A DNA stretch of 64,000 nucleotides from Symsagittifera roscoffensis (taxonomy: Eukaryota; Xenacoelomorpha; Acoela; Convolutidae). Positions within the stretch are counted from its first letter, which is position 1. Each line of letters opens with the position of its first letter. Positions 21,931 through 29,669 of the stretch are shown here, piece after piece. The notes under the pieces were generated by a model. That model saw only the letters and a program-made list of their open reading frames with translations. It was not told the origin of the DNA and searched no databases. Made by a program: the position numbers and the translations under genes. Location: NCBI RefSeq assembly GCF_963678635.1, contig NC_087064.1, forward strand, positions 73,779,465-73,843,464, given 5' to 3'.

Positions 21931-22520
21931 CAATTAAACAACATTTGAACTTTCTCGAATTACTCTACAAGAAAAAAGAAAAGATTCCGTGGGATTTCCT
22001 TATTGATGAGATAGACGTAGATTCTTACTTTTTTCATAAATTTTTGGACGTTTAAGTCGTCCAAAATAGAGTTCTCCGACTAAGTAAAGGTCTCTTTAGG
22101 GAAACTTACTCAATCGAAGAGTTTATTTTTGATCCACATATTACGTATCAAAGTTATAAACTTACTGCTGAGTTACACCTGACTAGAAAAGAAATTTTAT
22201 TTGTTTTAGAAAACTTGAAATTAATTTAAAAAAGTCGTACAATAAAAATATAAAGACTCTTTTTATTGCCAACCCAACTCCCAAATTTGTCAAAACTCCC
22301 CAGCAAAGTTCTTTATTCTCCATTTTTTTTTAAATTTTCAAAGTTCAAAATCTTGCAAGATCAGGTTTTGAATCAGATTTCCAGAGATTTGCTTTGAAAA
22401 ATTCATCAAATTTGAATTATCATCTCAAATCTACATCAAAATCAAAGAACTTGACTATCTACTCAAAAATCAGCAATTTCTCATCGACTATATACAAAAA
22501 ATTCAATTAACTTGATGAGA
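21929..22520 (+). pseudogene. Maverick cargo gene, ~170 residues, divergent to PolB (copy A)
   Basis: Same gene as 45,894-45,385. Shared blocks are DFLIDEIDVDSYFFH, SKGLFRETYS and KLTAELHLTRKEILF. In-frame stops (near 22,054 and 22,210) and a frame change near 22,270 break it. The predicted protein is strand-rich, followed by a helix that starts with LTRKE, so it may share a fold with the PC4-like cargo genes nearby, but this is only an impression. No known domain can be named. Its conserved place next to PolB in both elements suggests a role linked to replication or its control. Confidence 0.6.
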
Positions 22521-22680
22521 AGACTTGCAGAGATGCTACTTTTGTTTATTTCTCTTCTTTTGTTACTTATATCAGCAATATTTTTTATTTTTACTTCAAA
22601 CAGCTTTTGGTCATTTATTTTTGCAATTGCTTTTGTGTATATTTTAACTTATTTGGAAGACTTAAGTCCTTAAAAGGTAA
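22520..22680 (+). pseudogene. short membrane-segment ORF remnant after the cargo gene
   Basis: Reads MLLLFISLLLLLISAIFFIF-like sequence on the plus strand near 22,530-22,600. The same hydrophobic segment is on the minus strand in B at 44,322-44,525 and 45,141-45,362 (MLLLIIFFLLLLISAIFLIF). Presence in three places suggests a real small membrane protein downstream of the 170-residue gene, or its C-terminal anchor. The function is unknown. Confidence 0.4.
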
Positions 22681-22890
22681 ATCATTGTCTGATTGAATAG
22701 AACAACTTGAACAAAAATGAACATTTTGTGATTGGAAACGACAATGTGTAAAATGGAGCTTTGTTTCCAGTTGGACACGAGTTTTCTATAAAAATTCCAT
22801 AAAAGGAAACTAAAATCTGATTGGACACGACTACAATCCAAATAAAGAAAATCCATTCTGATTGATTAAACCCACACATTCCAGTTGAAG
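22680..22890. promoter_or_regulatory. cluster of CCAAT boxes (ATTGG on plus strand)
   Basis: Five ATTGG/CCAAT-related motifs in ~180 bp: TCTGATTGAAT (22,689), GTGATTGGAAACG (22,729), CAGTTGGACACGA (22,770), CTGATTGGACACGAC (22,811) and CTGATTGATT (22,857). Spacing is about 40-45 bp. Several carry the same extension GG..ACGA. CCAATCAG is the classical NF-Y site. The cluster lies just upstream of the cargo gene at 23,056 and recurs in B (44,110-44,300 and 44,945-45,140). Confidence 0.5.
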
Positions 22891-23055
22891 GTACCCCTCT
22901 CTCTTAACTAAAAATCATTTTATTTTCAACTTAAATACCGTCAACTTCCTCCTTTCTCGGCTCTAAATACATTAATTTCAACTTAATCGCCGTCAACTTT
23001 CTCCCTCTCAACTGTAAACCTTGTTTTTACTCATTAACTCAACTTACTGCTCAAA

Positions 23056-23556
23056 ATGATCTTCTCAGTACAAAACAACAACCTTAAGTTCTCGGTAGAG
23101 TTTTTGGCTGATTTAGTTCAAATCCAAGTGCGAGAAACATTTTGTGGAGTTTTTCTGGCACGAATGGACATCCCAATCCAAGTCTGGCATATGGTGGAGG
23201 TGATGCGCAGGGATTTCGACGAACATCATATAACGCAATTACCCCCTAAAGAGAATCAACTTGGAGAAATTCAAATGATGGAGGACGTGGCCGAGCATGT
23301 GGGAATGAACTACCCCGAAATTCCTGACTCCAGATATGTGGCTGAACCATTCGACGATTTCCTATTTCCTTGGGAAGAGGGATCTGTGGACAACCCAATT
23401 ACCATCGAAGAGGATGAGGGTGTCTCTGAGCCAAGAACTCCAGTCAGCGAACCACCAAGACAACCACCAGTGACGGAGGCAAGACCAGCTTTGCGCTCCA
23501 TTGAGAACTTGCAAAATTTTGAGAACTCAGCTGCTCGACAGCTCTTTGATTTGTAA
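23056..23556 (+). CDS. Maverick cargo protein with acidic tail, 166 residues (copy A)
   Basis: Intact frame from ATG 23,056 to TAA 23,556. The front (about residues 1-60) is strand-rich and ends in a helix (MDIPIQVWHMVEVMRRDF); the middle has MNYPEIPDSRYVAEP; then an acidic motif NPITIEEDEG, a Pro-rich linker and a conserved end, RPALRSIENLQN...AARQLFDL. NPITIEEDEG looks like a SUMO-interacting motif. Copy B (43,904-43,407) is also unbroken and keeps all these blocks. Both copies staying open while their neighbours decay suggests recent selection. Function unknown; a regulator of host or element genes is possible. Confidence 0.7.
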   Translation: MIFSVQNNNLKFSVEFLADLVQIQVRETFCGVFLARMDIPIQVWHMVEVMRRDFDEHHITQLPPKENQLGEIQMMEDVAEHVGMNYPEIPDSRYVAEPFDDFLFPWEEGSVDNPITIEEDEGVSEPRTPVSEPPRQPPVTEARPALRSIENLQNFENSAARQLFDL

Positions 23557-23759
23557 ATAAATTGGTTACTGTCTTGTGCTTTGTACTTTAATTTCTTTGC
23601 ATCTAGTTTGCTCAGCAAAATAATTTCTTTGCACAGCAAATTTGTTTTCAAGAGATAGGAACCAAGAGATCATAGAAAAATCAATTAGGAAATTTCAATG
23701 GTAAAACTTTGTTAAGAATTAAACTAATTATGCATCTGGTAAATAAGAATTAAACCAAT

Positions 23760-24370
23760 TTTGCAAGCATGTTAAAAACTTTACATTAATTTTTCCACCA
23801 TGCAAAATTTTCACAATTTTTTTTGCACACTTGTTTAAAAAATCAATGAAAATCTCGCAAACTTAGAAAAATTTCACTAAATATTTTCGCATTTTAAAGA
23901 AAACTGAAAGAGGATTTTCTTGCACTGATAATAATTAAAGAAAATGAAAACTTTGTTTTAATTTTGATCTTAAAAAATTTCTTTTTTGCATGTATATTGA
24001 TCAAAAATATTGGAAAACAATGTATTAAGATAGGGAATAGCACTCAAAGTCAGCAATTATGAAAAATTTTTAGCATTAATTTAAGAAGTTTTTTACAAAA
24101 AATTTTTGCAATTTTTGCATATGCATAAGAACAAATAAGTTGGATTTTTGCATTTGTTTTCAAAAAAACCACGAAAAAAACTTGCATCTAACGCAAAGTT
24201 TTGTTGAAAATTTTTGCACACTTGTTGAAAAAACCAAAACAGTTTTTGCATCTTGTAAAAAAGTTTAATTAAATTTTTGCAAACGTGTTGAGAAAACCAA
24301 ACCAAAAGTAGCATCTTGCGGAAAATAATTTTGGGTTAATTTTTGCACACGTGTTGAAAATTAAATATTT
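23760..24370. repeat. degenerate tandem repeats of a 45-60 bp A/T-rich unit
   Basis: The phrase TTTTTGCA(C/A)AC.TGTTGA with AAAACCAAA and TTTTTGCATCTTG recurs about 8 times between 23,815 and 24,355. It sits between two cargo genes, the same place where B has an unrelated-looking tandem array (42,615-43,145). The minus-strand frame 24,093-24,314 is a by-product of this repeat. A motif ATGTATTAAGATAGGGAATAG is present at 24,021 and again at 33.3-33.9 kb. Confidence 0.7.
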
Positions 24371-24525
24371 ATTCGTTGAAAAAACTTTTGATTTTAAATA
24401 AAAAGATTTTTGACAAGATTTTCATAAACAAATAATCAATTAGTAATAGAAAAATTGATACGCTCACTATTTACGGTACCATAACCATCAATAAAACAAT
24501 CAACAATTTTCAACAAGTCAGTCTC

Positions 24526-25031
24526 TTACTTTGAGTTTTGATCATTTCGTATCCTTTCCAAAAAAATTGATCTAAGAGTCTGAATGGACGCAAGCTTCTG
24601 AGCAGAACTGAGATAATGTGTTTTGAATTTTTTTCGCAGCAGTCGTTTCTTTGCAACACTAGGTAATTTTTCCGGTATTCTACATTTCAAGTTGTGTTCG
24701 ACTGCACGATTCAATTGATTGAAAATTTCACCTCTTGATGAAATAATATTGAAATAAAATCTGTTTTTGTATAAAGTTTATATACAGTCAACAATTTGAT
24801 AAGTGAAATGATATTCATCTAATCTTTGCAAAATCTGATCGAGCGATGATCCGATTAATACTAAGTAAAATTTGCAATTTTCCACTGGTCAGAATGATGG
24901 ATGGTTAGATACAGAGTAGTCTTGGGTGACAATAAATTTTTCATAAGTGTGTTCTGAGACAGAGATAAAAAGAGATTTTGCATTGTAGTCCGAATAAAAA
25001 GTCGGATATGCTCGACACATAGCAGGTGTCA
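24526..25031 (-). pseudogene. Maverick cargo gene, ~165 residues (copy A)
   Basis: Related to 40,398-40,990. Starts near 25,031 with the block MCRAYPTFYSDYNAKSLFIS, then FIVTQDYSVS, an in-frame stop near 24,893, a strand-rich middle (CKFYLVLIGSSLDQILQRLDEY) and, after a frame change near 24,775, a basic end: LPSVAKKRLLRKKF followed by THYLSSAQK. The middle (strands then SLDQILQRL helix) is again reminiscent of PC4-like proteins. Divergent from the gene at 25,261, with CArG boxes between. Function unknown. Confidence 0.6.
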
Positions 25032-25104
25032 TCACCGATAACTTGATGAAAATGATTTCTACCTACATTGTATTGCTTATTTAGTAGTTCCATCATCTAC
25101 GCAG

Positions 25105-25168
25105 TGTCCATATTTGGATCATCACCTACTCATTATTCCATATAAGGTAATAATACCTTATTTGGAGT
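25105..25168. promoter_or_regulatory. three perfect CArG boxes in a divergent promoter
   Basis: CCATATTTGG (25,108-25,117), CCATATAAGG (25,138-25,147) and CCTTATTTGG (25,156-25,165) all fit CC(A/T)6GG, the serum response factor/MADS-box consensus. Three perfect 10-mers in 58 bp are not expected by chance even in AT-rich DNA. They lie between the cargo genes at 24,526-25,031 (minus) and 25,261 (plus). The same divergent promoter in B has one perfect box and one with a single mismatch (40,277-40,304). Confidence 0.5.
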
Positions 25169-25271
25169 GTACAGTGAGTCATCTAAATTTCCTAATTTCT
25201 ATAAATTTACAAATATTATTATTTTGAAATATCTACTACTTTTCAGTTGGCTCTGAGTCTCAAATCAAAAA

Positions 25272-25811
25272 ATGTATTCACGAAAAGATATACTTCCCAA
25301 CTATATTGAATTTGCTAAGAACCAAAAAAGAATTGGGAGATTTTCTTGGTCCCAAAAACCCTACAACGGAAAGATTTACTTTGAACCTTGCTTCCAATTG
25401 CTAAAGAAAAATGAATCGACACAAATCGAAAAAACCCAGCAAGTCTAACTTGGTGAAAACGAAGGGGAAAGGATATCAGCAATACGGAATACTGTTATTC
25501 ACGATGCTGAAAACCTTGGACTCGTTCATGTATTGGAACCCTATTCTGACAAAGACTCAACCATGGAGAAGGAACTTGCGAACTGTCATGCGGTGTATGA
25601 CGTAGCAACATACAAGAAGAGAAGGGTGTGTGTCACAATCAAGAAATACAGTGTGAACAAGCCACCCTACATTCAGCTTCGACTCTTCACTGCAAAGGAG
25701 AACGAAGTCTTGGAGCAAGTTGCCTATGTCAACTATACTTTGAACGAATTCAAAGAACTCGCACAAGTCTTGGGAGATTTTATGTTTGTTGAGAACTGTA
25801 ATGTTCATTAA
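25272..25811 (+). pseudogene. Maverick cargo gene, PC4-like C-terminal half (copy A)
   Basis: The first part (ATG at 25,272) has RIGRFSWSQKPYNGKIYFEP and stops near 25,448; after a frame change the second part runs to TAA 25,809-25,811. Conserved with B (40,157-39,607): IRNTVIHDAENLGLV, then RRVCVTIKKYSVNKPPYIQL, then NYTLNEFKELAQVLGDF. A run of strands starting with V.VTIKKY and ending in a helix that begins LNEFKEL is the pattern of PC4/p15-type coactivators, which bind single-stranded DNA. A role in replication or transcription of the element is inferred. Domain call moderate. Confidence 0.55.
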
Positions 25812-26041
25812 TTTTGTTGAGTGATGTTTTTATAGTAATATAATTCAAATATTCATCTTCTTGAATCCTTTTTTAAAAATTTTTTGAGCTGAGCAGTATG
25901 ATTTGGAACATTGGTTTTTCCAGAAATCTTGTTTTAAAGCTTCAAAATAAATTGGGACTTTTTCATATCATTTTACAAGAAAAGTCCCAGAAATTTTCCC
26001 TAACAGTTTTGGAATCTCAAAATGTACCCTGATTTCAAAAT

Positions 26042-26326
26042 TTGGATACAGAATCACAAATTTCTCAATTAGAGTGGACTTTGCATAATGAAAGACGAAA
26101 ATTTTTTCTAAGTTATCGTTCAGATATTAAAAAAATAGATCTTATAGATTATTGTAGAAAAGGAAACACTTGGAAAAACAATCAGAAATTTCAGTTGAAA
26201 AAAGAAGAGTATGATAAATTGGTTGATTTTATCCCCTCGGTTTTGTCTTATGTAGCAACATTCAAAAAAACTTGTATCATTATTGATGAATGTACTGTAG
26301 AAAATGAACGTTCAGAAATTGAATGA
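26042..26326 (+). CDS. PC4-like putative single-strand DNA-binding protein (Maverick A)
   Basis: The frame is open from about 26,042 to TGA 26,324-26,326; no ATG was seen at its start, so the true start or a 5' exon is uncertain. Residues ~22-75 show the PC4 layout: strand FFLSYRSD, strand KKIDLIDYCRKGNTW, strand NQKFQL, helix KKEEYDKLVDFIPSVLSYV. PC4 family members bind single-stranded DNA and act as transcription or replication cofactors. It is followed directly by the next cargo ORF. No equivalent with the same sequence was seen in B. The tail is acidic (DECTVENERSEIE). Confidence 0.55.
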   Translation: MDTESQISQLEWTLHNERRKFFLSYRSDIKKIDLIDYCRKGNTWKNNQKFQLKKEEYDKLVDFIPSVLSYVATFKKTCIIIDECTVENERSEIE

Positions 26327-26660
26327 AATTCTCAGAAATTTTGATTTGATTAAGTTTGAATTTTCATCAAATACAGAAAGAAATAATTATTTCTTTGTAC
26401 CTGTTTTGTTTTGGACCCAAACATAAATTTGAAAGAAATGGATCAAAAAATTTCATTTTGGGGGTCTAATTAGATACGGAAATTCTTGTATGGATTATTT
26501 TTCTGCAAATTCAAAAATTTTCAGACTTCATGCAATTTTACATGAGGCAGCTGGATCTGTGATTTCTATTACTTATAAGGGACCTGGTTATTGTTATGTT
26601 TTACCTAGTTTTCCAAGTTCTTGTTTTCTTGGTCACGTGGCTGGATTGTTCTTCTGTTAA
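26324..26660 (+). pseudogene. Maverick cargo gene of unknown function
   Basis: Reads in two or three frames: KFEFSSNTERNNYFFVPVLF, then (after a frame change near 26,415) CFGPKHKFERNGSKNF, then after another near 26,455 GLIRYGNSCMDYFSANSK and HEAAGSVISITYKGPGYCY, ending FFC-stop near 26,659. The breaks fall in T/G runs. Cys, Gly and aromatic residues are well spaced, as in a compact enzyme or structural protein, but I cannot assign a family. It does not show the HDxxY motif of viral phospholipases. Confidence 0.4.
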
Positions 26661-26739
26661 AATTTTTGCTTCATCAGTATATGCATTGTTCGATTGTTAG
26701 TCATTCTCACTAAAGTTTTCAGCGAAAACAGTTACCATT

Positions 26740-27215
26740 ATGAGTCTAGTTGTTTTGGATATTGAGTGTATTGAAAACAAAGAGTTAAAGTTAAAGAGTT
26801 AGGAGTTTATCAAAATGGATAAACTGTGGGATATTCCTTTCTTCCTCCCAAAAAATTCAAAGCTACATCTCAGTCTGCTTGGTGTACGAAGCATCTTTAT
26901 GGAATCAATTGGAACAGTGGCCATAAAAAATATACTGAGCTTGAAAAAATGTTGAAAAAGTAAAAGCTCCAGAAACGGAGTTTTTTGCACAAGGTTATAA
27001 AAAATGTAAAATTCAGTCCGAATTTTTGAAAACAAAGGTTACAAACTTGGATGACTACGCATTGTCCAAAAGCTCAGAATTTGATTTTCAAAGATGAAGA
27101 ATATGATTGGAGGTGTGTCAACTACCCATTTCGTCATGCAAATACTCTTCACTGTGCAGAAAGAAAAGCATTTGCATACGGAACATGGACTCGATGTTTT
27201 TTTAATAAATTGTAA
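26740..27215 (+). pseudogene. Maverick cargo gene with DIE motif and Cys/His tail
   Basis: ATG at 26,740, then SLVVLDIECIEN. The LDIE motif is like the first motif of DEDD-type 3'-5' exonucleases. Frame changes near 26,795 and 26,955 break it. Later blocks are HLYGINWNSG, KILKKLKAPETEFFAQGYKK and, at the end, DDYACPKAQ, YPFRHANTLHCAERKAFAYG. The Cys and His residues of the tail could bind zinc. C1 (2,255-1,745) keeps the middle and tail. The other exonuclease acidic residues could not be placed, so nuclease is only a suggestion. Confidence 0.45.
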
Positions 27216-27295
27216 ATTATCTTAATAAATTTGTATTATCATGTTTTTGAAATTTAAATGTTAATCATTATCAATTTTTTCATTCCAAAGTTGAG

Positions 27296-27559
27296 ATGGG
27301 AGATGAATGTGACAAGCAATTAAATTTAGAAAATTTTGTTTTTAATGAGGAGAATCATGAACGAAAATCTTGGAAGTTTTTTGGACGTACATGTAATAGA
27401 TCTCTTTTAATGTTTATAAGCCAATTATTTGTCATAGTTTTAATACTAGCATGTGCAATCGTTCGAATAATGTTATCCACTACATGTGAAGAAACTACAG
27501 TTTGGGTAGCAATTTTATCAAGTACTGTCGGTTATATTTTACCTTCTCCAAAGCTATGA
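27296..27559 (+). CDS. small membrane protein next to the packaging ATPase (Maverick A)
   Basis: 87 codons, ATG 27,296 to TGA 27,559, unbroken. A charged front (residues 1-33) is followed by FFGRTCNRS, a strong membrane helix LFVIVLILACAIVRIML (about 43-60), a Cys pair and a second, weaker hydrophobic stretch VWVAILSSTVGYIL (about 68-82). It lies directly upstream of the ATPase, overlapping or touching it. A membrane role in virion assembly or exit is possible. Not recognised as a named family. Confidence 0.6.
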   Translation: MGDECDKQLNLENFVFNEENHERKSWKFFGRTCNRSLLMFISQLFVIVLILACAIVRIMLSTTCEETTVWVAILSSTVGYILPSPKL

Positions 27560-28418
27560 ATGATATAATTTCCACCAAAGAACGAATTTTATTTCGCTAG
27601 TTTGTCCGAGTGGATCTGGAAAATTGCATTTAATTTTTGAGTGGTTAAAAATTGTACATTTCAACCAAAGTTTGGCAAAAAATTTTTTTAATCAACATTA
27701 TCAACCTCTTTATGGACAAATCCAAAGAAAAAACCTTAAGTTTAACCAAGGAGTTGACTTTGAATTGATTGAAAACCTTCCCAATAATGGAACAAAATAC
27801 CTGTTAAAATTTGATGACTCTTGTGAAGAAATTCCAAATCCTAAGCAGTTTGTAAAAGTTGCTACTGCTGGAAGACACAGGGGACTGAATACAATATATA
27901 TTGAGCATAACTTGTTTCAACAAAGTAAATTGGGAAGAGATGTCGAGTTAAAAAATACACATATAGTCTTATTCAAGTCACCGAGAGATGTTTTACAAAT
28001 CAATACATTAAGTCAACAACTAGGTCTAGGATCACAACTGAAAGAATGGTATCAAGATGCAACATCAACTCCTTATGGTCATTTACTCAATGATTTAACT
28101 CCAAAAACACTTGGTTCGCCAAGATATTGCACAAACAGTGGTTCAGTTCCATCAAAATTTTATCTACCAGCAGGAACAGAAACTAAGTTTTTGGACGATG
28201 AGCTTACAATACGTCTCTATACTCCCAATATTTTAAACATTTTCCCAAAAACTTCAAAAACAATTCATCCTCCATTGTCCAAAAAGTTTCTTTCAATTCC
28301 TCAGCGAGTGTCTAGTAAATTTACTACGAGGCAAGCTAAAGGATCTTCGAAAAATTTACGTAGTAAAATATTGAAGAGAAATATCAGAACTCACACGAAG
28401 AAGAATTTCACTGCATAA
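27559..28418 (+). pseudogene. Maverick packaging ATPase (copy A), one frame break
   Basis: The start lies near 27,559 (NDIISTKER); a frame change near 27,595, in a T-rich stretch, leads into VCPSGSGKLHLIFEW, a Walker A motif (PSGSGK) with Leu-His after the Lys instead of the usual Ser/Thr. Walker B is LLKFDDSCEE near 27,805. Then comes FVKVATAGRHRGLNTIYIEH, the block FKSPRDVLQINTLSQQLG, and a Ser/Lys-rich tail of ~60 residues to TAA 28,418. Apart from the break the frame is open for 264 codons. Leu in place of the Walker A Thr, and Asp-Ser in place of Asp-Glu, could weaken ATP hydrolysis. Packages element DNA in related Polintons. Confidence 0.75.
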
Positions 28419-28480
28419 AAGGAGATTTATTTTGTCTTATCTGTTATCACTCCTTTTGTCATTAACCGATTGACATAGTA
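28419..28480. other. short spacer between ATPase and next gene
   Basis: About 60 bp, T-rich, with no clear site. Maverick genes in this module are packed closely on one strand, which suggests shared or overlapping transcription units. Confidence 0.4.
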
Positions 28481-28880
28481 TGGATCAGTTTGTTCTAATT
28501 CCTTACTCAATTTATCAATCACAGAGTATACTTCCAAAAAAAACAAAGTTGGAACAAAAGCATGAAAAAAAGGAGATTGTACCAAAAAATTTAGATTCTA
28601 CTTACAAATGCAAAGTTGAAAACGAGTAACAATAAGCACCTTATTGATTTAATTTTGAATTCTCCTAGAATTAGACTAAGTCAGTTAGAAATTATCATAT
28701 TAGATAATCGAGACACAAAAGAATCGATTGTAGACTTTGTGTGTGCACTAAAGCGAAAAAATACCGACTTTCCCGATATTTCTTACCATTTTGGAAGCAA
28801 CTCAAATTCCACCTAAACTTGTTGCCAACAAGAATGCCAAAGCGAAAGACAGAGGAACTTGGAAACCTTTCAAAATCTGA
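28480..28880 (+). pseudogene. small conserved Maverick protein, 5' neighbour of integrase
   Basis: ATG at 28,480 (MDQFVLIPYSIYQSQ). A frame change in an A-run near 28,540 is followed by EKKEIVPKNLD, another near 28,625, then NKHLIDLILNSPRIRLSQLE and DNRDTKESIVDFV; a last change near 28,780 gives ILEATQIPPKLVANKNAKAK and the end GTWKPFKI-TGA at 28,880. It overlaps the integrase start by 47 bp in a different frame. The FVLIPYSIYQ head is conserved-looking, but I know no function. Four reading blocks in 400 bp, three breaks, all at A or T runs. Confidence 0.5.
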
Positions 28881-29436
28881 AAAAATAAGTCTGAACAGAT
28901 TGTATTCTAGGGGTAGAGCTGCGTACGGCTCTGTGCGAAACTTGAATAAAGCAAGGGGATTGTCAAAAAAGAAAGTAGATCAGTTTTTACAAACCAAGAC
29001 ATCGTATACAAAATTTGGTCCCCCAATCAGACGTTTCCGAAGGCTTCAAGCATTTTCAAAATATATAAATGAAATTTGGTGTATGGATTAAAAGTTTGTT
29101 TCAATTTGTGTCTACAATGAATTGTCGCATCAATAGATCTATTGGGAAATCACCTAGAGATGTCAGGAATACTGATTTCCTCTCAAATCTGCACAATAAA
29201 CCTCTAACAAGGTATAAGAAACTAAAATTCAAAGTTGAAGACAGAGTGAGATTTTCAAAGAAGGATATTCCGTTCCGAAAAGGATATAAACCACAATTTA
29301 CAGATGAAATTTTTATCTAAAAAAAATATCTACAAAAAAATATCTAAATTGCCCTACATACATCATCAAAGATCTCGACAAAGAAGAAATTCTGGGAAAA
29401 TTTTATGAAAAAGCGCTTAGAAAATGTTCTGATTAA
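28834..29436 (+). pseudogene. Maverick retroviral-type integrase with catalytic core deleted (copy A)
   Basis: The N-terminal domain is intact: NLSKSEKISLNRLYSRGR, then VDQFLQTKTSYTKFGPPIRR and INEIWCMD, ending at a TAA about 29,089. The sequence then jumps to the end of the core (NCRINRSIGKSPRDV) and the C-terminal domain (FKVEDRVRFSKKDIPFRKGY). Compared with C2, about 125 codons holding all the catalytic D, D and E region are missing. The last part (YIIKDLDKEEILGKFYEK) is read in another frame after an A-rich stretch near 29,320 and ends at TAA 29,436. It cannot integrate DNA. Confidence 0.8.
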
Positions 29437-29669
29437 AAGTATATCATTTTTTAAACTAAATTTCTACCGAGCAGTTGTCATGGATTTTTTCACTATTGAG
29501 TTGGTTTCCAACGCTTCTTTTAATTGCTAACCGAATAATAAGCTTAGAAAATGTTCTGATTAAAGGTAAACCTTTTTTTAAACTAAATTTCTACCGATCA
29601 GTTGTCATGGATTCTTTCACTATTGAGTTGGTTTCCAACGCTTCTTTCAATTGTTATCCAAATAATAGT
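29416..29669 (+). repeat. 127 bp tandem duplication at the minor capsid gene start
   Basis: CTTAGAAAATGTTCTGATTA at 29,416 recurs at 29,543. The copy contains the last codons of the integrase, the spacer and the first ~20 codons of the minor capsid gene, so a second, truncated start (ATG near 29,480) precedes the true one at 29,607. Confidence 0.85.

Noticed and set aside
26400-26660. Viral phospholipase A2 domain
   Set aside because: GPG and GN-like words are present, but the HDxxY catalytic motif is absent and the order is wrong.
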